From Gemmatimonadota bacterium (GTDB lineage: Bacteria > Gemmatimonadota > Gemmatimonadetes > Gemmatimonadales > Gemmatimonadaceae): 51,142 nt of DNA. The notes beneath the pieces were generated by a model that ran no database searches, had not been told where the DNA came from, and worked only from the letters and a program-made list of their open reading frames with translations. The position numbers were made by a program, and so were the translations under genes. Positions 1 to 9,610 of this stretch are shown piece by piece (within the stretch, counting starts at the first letter, position 1; each line of letters begins with the position of its first letter). The stretch lies in the NCBI GenBank assembly GCA_947462095.1, contig CANHNQ010000011.1, positions 1 through 51,142 on the forward strand, in the 5' to 3' direction.

Positions 1-3000
1 CGGAGCCGAGCCTTCATGCGCCTCGACACTCGCCCGTACGTCGTCCATCACGCCGGGAGCCAGATCCAGCTCCCGACTCAAGTCGATTGCAACCGCCAGC
101 TCACCGTTGGCCCGCACTTCCGCGAAGCGCGTGACCGTGTCCACGATGAACGTGGCATTCTCGACGCCCTGATCCTTCCGCGAATAGCCCCCCTTGAGCA
201 GGAGCGGCACATCGGGCCGGACACGTTCGGCGATCACCGCCCACGCCTCCGGGAAGACCAGCACTTCGGAAGATCCGGAAAAATCCTCAACTGTCAACCG
301 GGCGAACTCAGCACCCGACCGTTTGGAAATCTGCTTCTTGATCGCCGTGATCACCACACCGATCGTGACCGCATCGCCCGTCCAGTTGCCCAGCTGGGCC
401 ACGGTGCTGCTGGCAAACAGTTCGCACTCTGTTCGGTATGGCTCCAGCGGATGCCCGGAAATGTAGAACCCGAGCAGCTCCTTTTCGCGCGTGAGCCGCT
501 CGCTCTCGCTCCACACGGGTACCGAGGGCAGCGGAGGCGGCGAGCCGCCGTTGGCCGACCCCGGGGCGTCGTCGACATCACCACCCAGCAGGTCACCGAA
601 GAGCGACACCTGCCCCTTGGCTGCCTCCTCCTGTCGGAGTGATGCCTCGTTGATGGCGTGATCGAGCGCCGCCAGCAGCTGCGCCCGGTGCCCGCCCAGA
701 CCGTCGCAGGCCCCGGCGGCGATCAGCGCCTCGAACACGCGCTTGTTGCAGACGCGGAGGTCGACGCGGGAACACAGGTCGTACAGCGTGGTGAAGGGGC
801 CGTCCTCACGGGCCGCGATCAGCGAGTCGATGGCTCCGCGCCCCACGTTCCGGATGGCGCCCAGCCCAAAGCGCACCCGCTTGTCGCCCACCACCGTGAA
901 GCGCCACCCCGACTCGTTGACGTCGGGCGCGAGCACGTCGATCTGCATTTCGCGCGCTTCGGCGATGTACTTGATGACTTCTTCGGTCTTCCCGATGTTC
1001 GACGACAGCAACGCGGCCATGAACTCGGCCGGATGGTGCGCCTTCAGGAATGCCGTATGGTACGCGACGACCGAGTAGGCGACCGAGTGCGACTTGTTGA
1101 AGCCGTAGCGGCCGAATGTTTCGATCTGCCCCGAGAGCTCATCGATGATCTTCGGATCGTACCCCTTCGCGACCGCCTTCGTCACGAACTTGCCGAGCTC
1201 CTTCTTGATCAGCTCCGCGTCCTTCTTGCCCACGGCCTTTCGCAGGACGTCCGCTTCGGCCAGCGAGATCCCCGCCAGCACCTGCGCCAGACGCATCACC
1301 TGTTCCTGATAGGTGATGACGCCGTACGTGTTCGAGAGAATCGGCTCCAGCTCGGGGAGCGCGTACACCGTGGGCTCTTCGCCGCGCTTGCGCCGGATGT
1401 ACACGTTGTGCATGCCCGCGTCGAGCGGACCCGGACGGAGCAGGGCGTTCGACGCAACCAAGTCATCGAACCGGTCGCACCGCATGCGCTTCAGCACGTC
1501 GGTCGCGAGTGGCGATTCGAACTGGAACACGCCGCCGGTCCGGCCGGCACGCAGGAGCTGATAAGTCTTCTCGTCCGTGAAGCCGCGCTCCTCGAGCACG
1601 ACCGTCTGCCCACTGCGCTGCCTGATGCTGGCCAGCGTGTCGCTGATCACCGTCAGCGTGGTGAGTCCGAGGAAGTCCATCTTGAGCATGCCGGCCTTCT
1701 CGAGCGCCGTCATGTCGTACTGCGTTACGATCACCCGCTCGTCATCACCGCTGCCACCCGCGCCCTTCGAGGCCTGCGTGCAGATCGGCACGAACTCGTC
1801 GAGCGGCCCGGGCGCGATGACCACGCCGGCCGCATGCACGCCGGTGTGGCGTGACAGCCCTTCCAGCGAAATCGCGAAGTCGAGCAGCTGCGTGTAGCGC
1901 GGTTCGTTCTGGTAGAACGCCTTCACTTCCGGCACCTGCTCGATCGCTTCCTTGACCGTGAGCGAGAAGTTCGGGGCATTCGGAATCAGCTTCGCCAGCG
2001 CGTCGGTTTCGCCCGGGGTGAAGCCAAGCGTACGCCCCACGTCTTTCACGGCGGCACGCGACTTCATGGTCCCGAACGTGACGATCTGCCCCACCGAATC
2101 CTTGCCGTACTTCTGCCGCACGTACTCGATCACTTCCCCGCGTCGCTCGAAGCAGAAGTCGACGTCGACGTCGGGCATCGACACGCGCTCGGGATTCAGG
2201 AAGCGTTCGAAGAGCAGGTCGAACTCGAGCGGACACACGTCGGTGATCCGCGTGGCATACGCCACCAGTGAGCCGGCCGCCGAACCGCGGCCGGGGCCCA
2301 CCGGAATGCCACGGTCGCGCGCTGCCTTGATGAAATCGGCGGTGATCAGGAAGTAGCCCGCGTACCCGGTCTTCGTGATGACGCCCAACTCGTAGTCGAG
2401 CCGCTCCTGCACGTGCGCCGGGAGCGGGTCGCCGTAGCGCTCCTTCGCGCCGTCGGTGGAGAGTCGCACGAGGTACTCGTTCTCGGTCTCGACGCCGGGC
2501 GGCAGCGGGAACGACGGCACGTAGTACTTCTTGGCGAACTGCACGTCCACCGAATCCGCGATCGCCAGCGTATTCGTGAGCACATCTTCGCGCCCCGGGA
2601 AAAACGGGCGGATCTCGTTCGGCGGCTTGAAGTACAACCCGTCGTCGTACTTCATGCGATCGCGGTCGTTGCGATCCTTGCCGAGGCCGATGCACAGCAG
2701 CACGTCGTGTGCGTCGTGATCCTCGTGCTTCAGGAAGTGCGCATCGTTCGTGGCGATCACCGGAAGCCCGAGCTCGTCACCCAGCGACAGGATCTTGGCG
2801 TTGAGCTTCGCCTGGCCTTCGCTGGTGTGCGCCTGCACTTCGAGGTAGTAGCGGTCCTTGAACAGCTCGGCATACCACGCGGCCGCTTCACGCGCGGCAT
2901 CCATGCGGTCTTCCATCAGGTGACCGGCCACTTCACCCGCCAGACACGCCGACGAGACAATCAGCCCTTCGGAGTGCTTGGCCAGCAGCTCGCGGTCGAT

Positions 3001-3360
3001 ACGCGGCTTCGTGTAGAAGCCTTCGGTGTACCCCAACGACGACAGCTTGACCAGATTCTTGTAGCCCACGAGATCGCGGGCCAGCAGCACCAGGTGGTAG
3101 TACGGCTTCTGACCCGGCCCCGGCCGTCCGCGCGTGCGACGGTCACCCGGCGCCACGTAGGCTTCCATCCCCATGATGGGCTTCACGCCCGCCTTGCGCG
3201 CCTTCTCCTGGAAATCCCAGGCAGCATGCATGTTACCGTGATCGGTGATCGCCAGCGCCGGCATTTCGTAATGCTGTGCGCGTTTGATCAGATCATCGAT
3301 ACGATTCGCGCCGTCGAGGAGCGAATACTCGGAGTGGCAGTGCAGATGAACGAACGACAT
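1..3360 (-). CDS. dnaE: DNA polymerase III subunit alpha (3' end outside window)
   Basis: Replicative polymerase catalytic subunit. The frame opens at the ATG complementary to 3358-3360 and stays open to base 1, giving 1120 codons with no stop, so the C-terminus lies outside the window. The N-terminus has the PHP-domain metal motif HLHCHSEYSLLDGA (His5, His7). The polymerase palm carries PDVDVDF, which matches the conserved PDxDxDF catalytic aspartates. Late in the sequence come the tail of the helix-hairpin-helix region, the GFYISGHPLEPY segment and an OB-fold (VTIGVVITAIKKQISKRSG). Family members are usually about 1150-1200 residues, so roughly 30-80 residues are missing. The start is supported by the PHP motif beginning at residue 4. 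There is no Shine-Dalgarno, but a TATCAT hexamer lies 9 nt upstream, suggesting a leaderless or near-leaderless transcript. Confidence 0.97.
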   Translation of the reverse strand, partial: MSFVHLHCHSEYSLLDGANRIDDLIKRAQHYEMPALAITDHGNMHAAWDFQEKARKAGVKPIMGMEAYVAPGDRRTRGRPGPGQKPYYHLVLLARDLVGYKNLVKLSSLGYTEGFYTKPRIDRELLAKHSEGLIVSSACLAGEVAGHLMEDRMDAAREAAAWYAELFKDRYYLEVQAHTSEGQAKLNAKILSLGDELGLPVIATNDAHFLKHEDHDAHDVLLCIGLGKDRNDRDRMKYDDGLYFKPPNEIRPFFPGREDVLTNTLAIADSVDVQFAKKYYVPSFPLPPGVETENEYLVRLSTDGAKERYGDPLPAHVQERLDYELGVITKTGYAGYFLITADFIKAARDRGIPVGPGRGSAAGSLVAYATRITDVCPLEFDLLFERFLNPERVSMPDVDVDFCFERRGEVIEYVRQKYGKDSVGQIVTFGTMKSRAAVKDVGRTLGFTPGETDALAKLIPNAPNFSLTVKEAIEQVPEVKAFYQNEPRYTQLLDFAISLEGLSRHTGVHAAGVVIAPGPLDEFVPICTQASKGAGGSGDDERVIVTQYDMTALEKAGMLKMDFLGLTTLTVISDTLASIRQRSGQTVVLEERGFTDEKTYQLLRAGRTGGVFQFESPLATDVLKRMRCDRFDDLVASNALLRPGPLDAGMHNVYIRRKRGEEPTVYALPELEPILSNTYGVITYQEQVMRLAQVLAGISLAEADVLRKAVGKKDAELIKKELGKFVTKAVAKGYDPKIIDELSGQIETFGRYGFNKSHSVAYSVVAYHTAFLKAHHPAEFMAALLSSNIGKTEEVIKYIAEAREMQIDVLAPDVNESGWRFTVVGDKRVRFGLGAIRNVGRGAIDSLIAAREDGPFTTLYDLCSRVDLRVCNKRVFEALIAAGACDGLGGHRAQLLAALDHAINEASLRQEEAAKGQVSLFGDLLGGDVDDAPGSANGGSPPPLPSVPVWSESERLTREKELLGFYISGHPLEPYRTECELFASSTVAQLGNWTGDAVTIGVVITAIKKQISKRSGAEFARLTVEDFSGSSEVLVFPEAWAVIAERVRPDVPLLLKGGYSRKDQGVENATFIVDTVTRFAEVRANGELAVAIDLSRELDLAPGVMDDVRASVEAHEGSAP

Positions 3361-3369
3361 GGACCGAGA

Positions 3370-3375
3370 ATGATA
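3370..3375 (-). promoter_or_regulatory. Candidate -10 element of dnaE
   Basis: On the minus strand this reads TATCAT, five of six matches to TATAAT, ending 9 nt before the dnaE ATG. No convincing -35 box stands 17 nt upstream and no purine-rich ribosome-binding site follows. If used, transcription would start at or within a few bases of the start codon. Confidence 0.4.
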
Positions 3376-3435
3376 GCCGAGCCGGGCAGCGAGCAACACG
3401 GGATTGACAAGCGCGGCCGGATGCCGCACCGGCGG

Positions 3436-4488
3436 ATGTCATGGCGCGTGATGCGCCGCGTCACCGGGGTGACCGCCGTCTTGCTGGCCGTGGTGCTCGG
3501 GATTACCCCCACCGGGTGCTACATCTCCCGCGCCGCCTACGAGGAGGCGCGGATCCTGTCGCGGCGCCAACCCATCACACGGCTGGTCGCCGATTCAGCC
3601 ACCGATCCGGCATTGCGGGCCAAGCTCCGGCTGGTGCAGGAGGCGCGTCGGTTCGCCATCGACTCGCTGGCGCTCACCGCCCGCAAGAGTTTCACCGCCT
3701 ATTCCCAGCTCGACCGCGACACGTTGGTGCTGGTCGTCACCGCCGCCTATCGCGACCGGCTCGCGCGGAAAACCTGGTGGTTTCCCGTGGTGGGCAGCTT
3801 CCCCTATAAGGGGTTTTTCGACTTTCCCGGCGCGTTGCGCACCGCCGAAACACTGCGCAGCGACGGCTTTGACGTGACCGTCGGGCCGTCATCGGCGTTC
3901 AGTACCCTCGGTTGGTTCAATGATCCGCTGGTCAGCACCACCGTGAAGGCAGATTCGGTTACCCTCGTCAATACGATCCTGCACGAGCTGCTGCACAACA
4001 CCTTCTTCGCCAAGGGCGCGGTGTCGTTCAACGAGTCCTTCGCCACGTTCGTCGGCGGCCGTGGCGCGGAGCACTTTTTTCGCGCCCGCGGCGACTCGGC
4101 GTTGTTGCGTCGGGCGGAAGACGAGTGGTACGACGACCGGTTGCTGGGGGCGTTCTGGGAGCGCACGTCGAACGACGTCGAGCAGGTCTTCGCCGCGCTC
4201 CCCGACTCCGCCAGCACCGAGCGCATCGCGGCGCGCGATCGCGTGTACGCGCGCGCCCGCACGCGCCTGGTGGACAGCATCGGACCGCTGCTCCGTACCT
4301 ATCCCGTTGGATGGGCGCAGAAGGTGAAACTCAACAACGCCGTCCTGCTCTCGCGACGCGTGTACGCCGAACGCCTCGACCGCTTCGACTCGGTATATGT
4401 GGCCGAAGGACGCGATCTGAAGCGCGCGATCGTGCGCATCATCGCCCTTCAGGAAGCAGCACAAACCGCGCGCGATTCGCGTCGGTGA
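3436..4488 (+). CDS. Putative zinc aminopeptidase, lipoprotein (PF10023-like)
   Basis: About 350 residues. The N-terminus has a basic run, a hydrophobic stretch and a Cys in ITPTGC, so a secreted lipoprotein is likely, although Pro at -3 is not a classical lipobox. The central motif LHELLHNTFF (HELLH at about 183-187) is a gluzincin-like HExxH zinc site, followed by FNESFATFVGGRGAEHF, where a downstream Glu could be the third ligand. This pattern fits the predicted aminopeptidase family PF10023/COG4324, recalled rather than searched. ATG codons at 3421, 3436 and 3451 are all in frame; the middle one is an arbitrary compromise and none has a good ribosome-binding site. It is divergent from dnaE. 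Its last 50 nt overlap the 3' end of the convergent M16 protease gene. Confidence 0.75.
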   Translation: MSWRVMRRVTGVTAVLLAVVLGITPTGCYISRAAYEEARILSRRQPITRLVADSATDPALRAKLRLVQEARRFAIDSLALTARKSFTAYSQLDRDTLVLVVTAAYRDRLARKTWWFPVVGSFPYKGFFDFPGALRTAETLRSDGFDVTVGPSSAFSTLGWFNDPLVSTTVKADSVTLVNTILHELLHNTFFAKGAVSFNESFATFVGGRGAEHFFRARGDSALLRRAEDEWYDDRLLGAFWERTSNDVEQVFAALPDSASTERIAARDRVYARARTRLVDSIGPLLRTYPVGWAQKVKLNNAVLLSRRVYAERLDRFDSVYVAEGRDLKRAIVRIIALQEAAQTARDSRR

Positions 4489-7276
4489 GGTACCGCTTCG
4501 CCGCCGCCGCCAGCGTCTCGGCGGTGAGTCCGGCGATCATCGGCTCTTCAGTGCCGATGGTGCCAAGCGCATCACCGTTCTCGAGACGGTTACGGATCGT
4601 GCTCAGCCAGTAGCCGTTTTGCTTGCGGGCCACTTCCAGCTCGCGACGCTGCTGTTCGCGTACCCGCTCCACTTCGGCGGCACTCGGCGGCACCCGACGC
4701 AGCGAATCGAGCTCCTGCTGCACGGCGGCGAACATCGACTCCGCCTGCTCCGGTGCCGAGCCGTAGCCGATCACGAGCTGCCACTCCTGCCGCGGCGTAC
4801 GCGAGAACTGCGCGCTCACCGACACCGAGTACGTGCCCCCCAACGCTTCGCGGAGACGGTCCAGCAGGCGCATCTCGAGCACTTCGCCGACCGACGCGAG
4901 CAGATACGCCTCGTCGCGGCTCCACGGGGCCGCCCCGGCAATGAGAATCGCCGTCTGGCTCTGCGGGGCAATCCCCTTGCGCACCGTCTTGTCGATCTGC
5001 CCCGTGAACAGCCTGGGGCCGACGTCCTTGAACGTTTCCTTGCGGCCGGCCGCCGGCAGTGGGGCGAGCCACTGCTCCACCAACGGCTTCAACACCGCGA
5101 GATCCACGTTGCCCACGAACAGGAACGTGAAGTCCCCCAGATCGGCGAAGCGATCGCGATAGATCGCCAGCATCTCGTCGAGGTTGAGCTCCTGCAGCAT
5201 CTCGACCGAGAGCGGGCGCACCCGCGGATGACCGCCGGCCAGCGTCATCTGCACCGTATCGCTGAACACCGCAGCCGGATTGGCATCCTTGTTCTTGAGC
5301 ACCTGATCGAACTGCTGCAGCAGCGCCTTGAACGCCGAGGTATCGGCCCGCGGTGCGGTGAGGCGCAGCCACGTGAGCTGCAGCATCGTCTCGAGATCCT
5401 TCGGGGACGCCCGCCCGCTGACCCCTTCACTGAGATCGGAAATCACCGCCGAGGCCGTGGCCACCTTGCCGGTGAGCTTCTTGTTCAAGTCGATGATCGA
5501 ATAGTCGCCCACGCCGCCGCGCTCGATCACGGTGGTCGCCAGCGAGGTCTTGAATACGTCTTTGTCGGCCACGAGACTGGCGCCACCGGGGCTCCACCCC
5601 GACATGACGATCTGATCGGCGGTGAAGTCGGTGGGCTTCACGAACACCGTGATCCCGTTTGAGAGCGTCCACTGCGTGAGGTTGAGCGATTCGGTGTTCT
5701 GCTCACTGACCACACGACCGGCCGTCGGCGCCTTGGCGACCAGCGCCCCCGCCGTGACCGTTTCCACCCACGGCGTGATCGGGGCGGCGTTCACCGTGCC
5801 GAACAGCGCGCGGATCTCGGCCTCGGTGGGCACCGTCAGCCCGTCTTTCTCGGGGAGGCTCACGGTCACCACCCGATTCGCCTCGCCCACGCGGGAGGCG
5901 CCGAGCGCATTCACGTCCGCAGTGGTGATCGTGGGCAGCAGGCGCTGTATGGCGGCATACTCGAAGGCGATGCCGGGAATCGCCTCGCCCTGTAGGAAAT
6001 GGTCGATGTACTCATCGACGAAGACATCCGACGGCGTCTTGTCGCGCTCCTGATAGGCGCGTTCGTAGCCGCGGAGCGTATTGATCTTCGCGCGCTCGAG
6101 TTCCGTGACCAGAAACCCATGTCGACGCACGCGCTCGGCCTCCGTGAGCAGTGCCTGCAACGATTCCAGCAGCCGACCCTCCTTGGCCCGCGCATCGAGC
6201 GAGTAGTACTCGCTGTTGCGCACAAAACTGCCGCCGCCGGCACCGGCACCGACAAACGGCGCCTCGGGCTTCAGCGCGAGCTCACTGAACCGCTGGTTCA
6301 GCATCTGGTCGTACAGGCGCTCCATCAGATCCTGCCGCAGGTCGCCCACCGTGCGGGTGGTGCGCCCCGTGCTCTTCCACAACACGCCCACCGACGAGCC
6401 GCTGAGTTCCTTGTCGGTGGCGATGGAGATCAGGGTGGAATCGTGGGTGGGCACGGCGGCCACGGTGCGGGCGCGGGCTCCCGTCCGCGGGGCGATCCCG
6501 CCGAAGGTCGAGCGTATCAGCGCCTCGAGCTGCGTCGGGTCGGCATCACCGACCGCCATCACGGCCATGAGATCCGGACGGTACCAGTCACGCCAGAACC
6601 GCTTGAGGGGCGCCGGGTTGGCCTGTTCGAGAATTGCCGGCTGGCCGATCGGCAGTCGGTCGGCGTAGCGCGAGCCGCGGAAGATCACGGGGAATTGCTG
6701 GTCGCGGATCCGCTCACCGGCACCCAATCCGTTCCGCCATTCCGACAACACCACGCCACGTTCGGCGACCACCTCGGTGGAGTCGAACAGAATGCCGGTG
6801 GCCACGTCCCCGAGAAACCGGAAGCTCTTCTCAAGAATCCCCGCGCTGTCGGTCGGGACCGGGAGGATGTAGACGGTTTCGTCGAAGCTCGTGAATGCGT
6901 TCAGGTCGGCGCCGAAGCGCACGCCGATCGATTCGAGGTACTTCACGATGTCGTTCTTGGCGAATGACGTCGTGCCGTTGAACGCCATGTGCTCGATGAA
7001 GTGCGCGAGGCCGCGCTGATCCTCGTCTTCCAGTATGGAGCCGGCGTTCACGACCAGTCGCAGCTCGGCGCGCTGTTCCGGCTTCGCGTTGCGACGGATG
7101 TAGTAGCGAATGCCGTTCGGCAGGGTGCCGATCCGCACGGCGGCATCCACCGGCAACGCCGCCTGCAGGGCAAACGAATCGCGCGGCGCCGTGGAGGCGG
7201 CGCGTTGGGCCCCGGCCATCGGGGCGGATATGACCGCGACCACCGCGGCGAGCGACAGATTACGGAAGAAACTCAC
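4439..7276 (-). CDS. M16 family zinc metalloprotease (PqqL-like), secreted
   Basis: 945 residues starting at GTG (7274-7276), with a GAGGA ribosome-binding site 4 nt upstream. The longer open frame upstream to 7654 overlaps the helicase gene and is not needed. Residues 1-23 form a Sec signal peptide ending APMAGA-Q. The inverted zinc motif HFIEH (HxxEH) is at 92-96, and the downstream zinc-ligand Glu is probably in ERGVVLSEWR. Length and the second half (QLVIGY, RRELEVARKQNGYW, YLTDANRARFVLLPEGR) match two fused M16 units as in PqqL and the pitrilysin-like peptidases, which act in the periplasm. The start is 32 nt downstream of the helicase stop, so the two may be cotranscribed. The 3' end overlaps the aminopeptidase gene tail to tail by 50 nt. 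Confidence 0.92.
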   Translation of the reverse strand: MSFFRNLSLAAVVAVISAPMAGAQRAASTAPRDSFALQAALPVDAAVRIGTLPNGIRYYIRRNAKPEQRAELRLVVNAGSILEDEDQRGLAHFIEHMAFNGTTSFAKNDIVKYLESIGVRFGADLNAFTSFDETVYILPVPTDSAGILEKSFRFLGDVATGILFDSTEVVAERGVVLSEWRNGLGAGERIRDQQFPVIFRGSRYADRLPIGQPAILEQANPAPLKRFWRDWYRPDLMAVMAVGDADPTQLEALIRSTFGGIAPRTGARARTVAAVPTHDSTLISIATDKELSGSSVGVLWKSTGRTTRTVGDLRQDLMERLYDQMLNQRFSELALKPEAPFVGAGAGGGSFVRNSEYYSLDARAKEGRLLESLQALLTEAERVRRHGFLVTELERAKINTLRGYERAYQERDKTPSDVFVDEYIDHFLQGEAIPGIAFEYAAIQRLLPTITTADVNALGASRVGEANRVVTVSLPEKDGLTVPTEAEIRALFGTVNAAPITPWVETVTAGALVAKAPTAGRVVSEQNTESLNLTQWTLSNGITVFVKPTDFTADQIVMSGWSPGGASLVADKDVFKTSLATTVIERGGVGDYSIIDLNKKLTGKVATASAVISDLSEGVSGRASPKDLETMLQLTWLRLTAPRADTSAFKALLQQFDQVLKNKDANPAAVFSDTVQMTLAGGHPRVRPLSVEMLQELNLDEMLAIYRDRFADLGDFTFLFVGNVDLAVLKPLVEQWLAPLPAAGRKETFKDVGPRLFTGQIDKTVRKGIAPQSQTAILIAGAAPWSRDEAYLLASVGEVLEMRLLDRLREALGGTYSVSVSAQFSRTPRQEWQLVIGYGSAPEQAESMFAAVQQELDSLRRVPPSAAEVERVREQQRRELEVARKQNGYWLSTIRNRLENGDALGTIGTEEPMIAGLTAETLAAAAKRYLTDANRARFVLLPEGR

Positions 7277-7308
7277 GGAGTCCTCGTGACAGTGAACCGC
7301 GCGGCACC

Positions 7309-9408
7309 TTACGTGCTGGGAAAGCGACCTCGCAGGAGGGCGCGCAGGTCGAGCGGGGGCGCGTCGCCGCGCAGCGCCGGCAGGGGCGGGGGCAGCTCTT
7401 CGCCAACGGTCACCCGCTGCATTGATGAGCGTACCCCGGGATCGAGAAAACGGGACAGCTGGCTGTACGCGAAGTCGGCGCCGGTGCGGGTGGCATAGCT
7501 GTGCAGCGGATACGTCACGAACAGTTGGTCGCGGGCGCGGGTCATCGCCACATACAGGAGCCGCCGCTCTTCGTCGATCTGGGCGTCGTCGTTCGCCGAG
7601 CGGGCCATCGGGAACACACCGTCGGAGGCGTGAATCACGAACACCGCATCCCACTCCTTGCCTTTCGCGGAATGCGCGGTGGACAAGATGAGCGCGTCGT
7701 CTTCATCGGTGCTCCCCACCGCGAGATCCTGCGTGTTCGACGGTGGCTCGAGGGCGAGCGCCGACAGGAATGTGCTCCGGTCGGGGTAGCCGGCCGCGAT
7801 GACTTCCAGCTGGTCGAGGTCCGCCATGCGCGGCGGGGCGTCGTCGTAGGTGCCCTGCAGAATCGGATCGTACAGATGCCGGCACAAGCGGATACTCTCG
7901 GCCGGCGAATGCGGCGTGTTGCTCCGCTCTACCCGTCGCATCCCATCCAGCAAGGCGGCCAACGTCTGGAGCGCCGACCGGGCGCGCGACGGCGCCTTGG
8001 TGGCACCCAGGGCCATCGGCTCCCATCCGTGTTGCGCCAGCAGGTCAATGGCGGCACGCGCGGTGGCATCACCGACGCCGGGAAGCAGGCGCAGGAGGCG
8101 GTACCAGCTCACCTCATCGCGCGGGTTCTCCAGCACGCGGAGAAAGGCGAGTATGTCCTTGATGTGCGCCGCCTCGAGAAACTTGAGGCCGCCCCACTTC
8201 TCGTACGGAATGCGCCGGTTGGCGAGTTCGATTTCGAGATCGGCCGAGAGATAGCCGGCGCGGAAGAGCACCGCGATCTCGCGCAGCGGGATCCCTTCCT
8301 CGTGCAGTTCGAGCAGGCGATCGACGACGAACGCCGTTTGGGCATGTTCGTCTTTCACCGTCACGAGCCACGGAGCCTCACCACCGGTGCGCTCGGTCCA
8401 GAGCTGCTTCGAGTAGCGCTCGCGGCTGCGGGAGATGAGCGCGTTGGTCGTGTCGAGAATCGGTGCCGTCGAGCGATAATTGCGTTCGAGCGTGACGATC
8501 TGCGTGCCGGGAAACTGCTGCGGGAAGTCGAGAATATTGCGGATGGTCGCGCCGCGGAACGCGTAGATGCTCTGCGCGTCGTCGCCGACCACGGTGATCT
8601 TGCCGTTGGTGCACAGCGCGCGGAGAATCCGCGACTGCAGCGGATTGGTATCCTGATACTCGTCGACCAGTACGTGATCGTAGAGGGCGCGGATCTGATC
8701 AGCGATTGGCGGCACCTGTTCGAGCAGCAGCGCCCACGAGAGGAGCAGGTCGTCGTAGTCGAGGAGATTCCGTTCGGCCTTGCGCTTCACGTAATCGCCG
8801 AAGAGCCGCTCGATGTCGCCGGTCCAGGCGAGGAAATGCGGCCACTGGTCGCCGAGCAGGTCTACGATGGGGCGCTCGGTGTTGACGTGTCGCGAGTAGA
8901 TCGACTGCAGCGTTTCGGCGCGCGGGAAGCGCGGCGCGGAGCGCGGCGCATTTTTCAGGTCGGCGTAGCCGAGGGCGGCGCGGGAGATCCCCATCAGGTC
9001 TGAGGCATCGGCCTGATCGAGGATCGTGAAGTCGGCGGGGAGCCCAGCGGACGGTCCGAAGCGGCGCAGCAGACGGTGGGCGACGCCGTGGAAGGTGCCG
9101 CCGTGCACCTGATGCGAGGCGGAGCCGACCAGTCGCTCGCAGCGTCCCAGCATTTCCTGGGAGGCGCGTCGGGTGAAGGTGAGGAGCAGGATGCGGCCGG
9201 CCGGCACGCCTCTACCTATAAGATGCGCGACCCGATGAATGAGTGTCCGGGTCTTGCCGGAGCCGGCTCCGGCCACGATGAGGAGGGGGGTGTCGCCGTG
9301 GCTGGCGGCGGCCGCCTGCGCCGCGTTGAGCGCGGGCCCTTCCACCGCCAGGGGGGGCGGGGGGACGACCCGGGTAGCGGGGACGTGGATCCGGGGAGGC
9401 TCAGCCAT
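7309..9408 (-). CDS. UvrD/PcrA/Rep-type superfamily 1 DNA helicase
   Basis: 699 residues, with helicase motifs in order: Q motif LNAAQ (27-31), Walker A AGAGSGKT (46-53), motif Ia LLLTFTRRA, motif II DEYQD (249-253), motif III GDDAQSIYAFRGA, motif IV LERNYRS, motif V TAHSAKGKEWDAVFVI (about 580) and motif VI RRLLYVAMTRAR. This is an ATP-driven 3'-5' translocase fold used in repair and replication restart. It has no nuclease domain, so it is not AddA or RecB. It could be PcrA/UvrD or a shorter paralogue; the C-terminus (PALRGDAPPLDLRALLRG) is short. The start ATG has no ribosome-binding site; a TAATAT hexamer ends 5 nt upstream. Confidence 0.94.
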   Translation of the reverse strand: MAEPPRIHVPATRVVPPPPLAVEGPALNAAQAAAASHGDTPLLIVAGAGSGKTRTLIHRVAHLIGRGVPAGRILLLTFTRRASQEMLGRCERLVGSASHQVHGGTFHGVAHRLLRRFGPSAGLPADFTILDQADASDLMGISRAALGYADLKNAPRSAPRFPRAETLQSIYSRHVNTERPIVDLLGDQWPHFLAWTGDIERLFGDYVKRKAERNLLDYDDLLLSWALLLEQVPPIADQIRALYDHVLVDEYQDTNPLQSRILRALCTNGKITVVGDDAQSIYAFRGATIRNILDFPQQFPGTQIVTLERNYRSTAPILDTTNALISRSRERYSKQLWTERTGGEAPWLVTVKDEHAQTAFVVDRLLELHEEGIPLREIAVLFRAGYLSADLEIELANRRIPYEKWGGLKFLEAAHIKDILAFLRVLENPRDEVSWYRLLRLLPGVGDATARAAIDLLAQHGWEPMALGATKAPSRARSALQTLAALLDGMRRVERSNTPHSPAESIRLCRHLYDPILQGTYDDAPPRMADLDQLEVIAAGYPDRSTFLSALALEPPSNTQDLAVGSTDEDDALILSTAHSAKGKEWDAVFVIHASDGVFPMARSANDDAQIDEERRLLYVAMTRARDQLFVTYPLHSYATRTGADFAYSQLSRFLDPGVRSSMQRVTVGEELPPPLPALRGDAPPLDLRALLRGRFPST

Positions 9409-9413
9409 CTCGT

Positions 9414-9419
9414 ATATTA
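9414..9419 (-). promoter_or_regulatory. Candidate -10 element of the helicase gene
   Basis: Reads TAATAT on the minus strand and ends 5 nt before the helicase ATG. There is no Shine-Dalgarno in the gap. The spacing is what a leaderless transcript would show. Confidence 0.4.
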
Positions 9420-9580
9420 CATAGCGGGCGGCGCCTCAGGCTGCCGAGGATGTGACGTTCGCGGCGGCGGGGGCGTCCACGTCGGGATATGCCGCTATTG
9501 GCCCAACGGAGGGCGGGCGTGGGGGGATCGTGGTGTGGAAAACCGGCGCTCGCGGGTCGTCTGTCGCAGGAATGTGACAG

Positions 9581-9596
9581 CGGTTTTCCGAAACCG
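9581..9596 (+). promoter_or_regulatory. Candidate operator palindrome upstream of the Big2 lipoprotein promoter
   Basis: CGGTTT, four bases, AAACCG: a 6-bp inverted repeat ending 14 nt before the TTGACT promoter-like box. The left arm, within CGGTTTTCC, is also complementary to GGAAAACCG at 9537-9545. Position and symmetry suggest a dimeric regulator site, but no regulator is identified. Confidence 0.3.
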
Positions 9597-9610
9597 GCGG
9601 ATGCGGATGC

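Noticed and set aside
3404-3409. TTGACA as the -35 of the aminopeptidase gene
   Set aside because: A good hexamer, but no -10-like sequence follows at 16-19 nt, and such a promoter would start inside or after the proposed start codons.
2413-3420. Plus-strand extension of the aminopeptidase frame into dnaE
   Set aside because: It lies antisense to dnaE, and the protein has its natural N-terminus, including the signal sequence, at 3421-3451.
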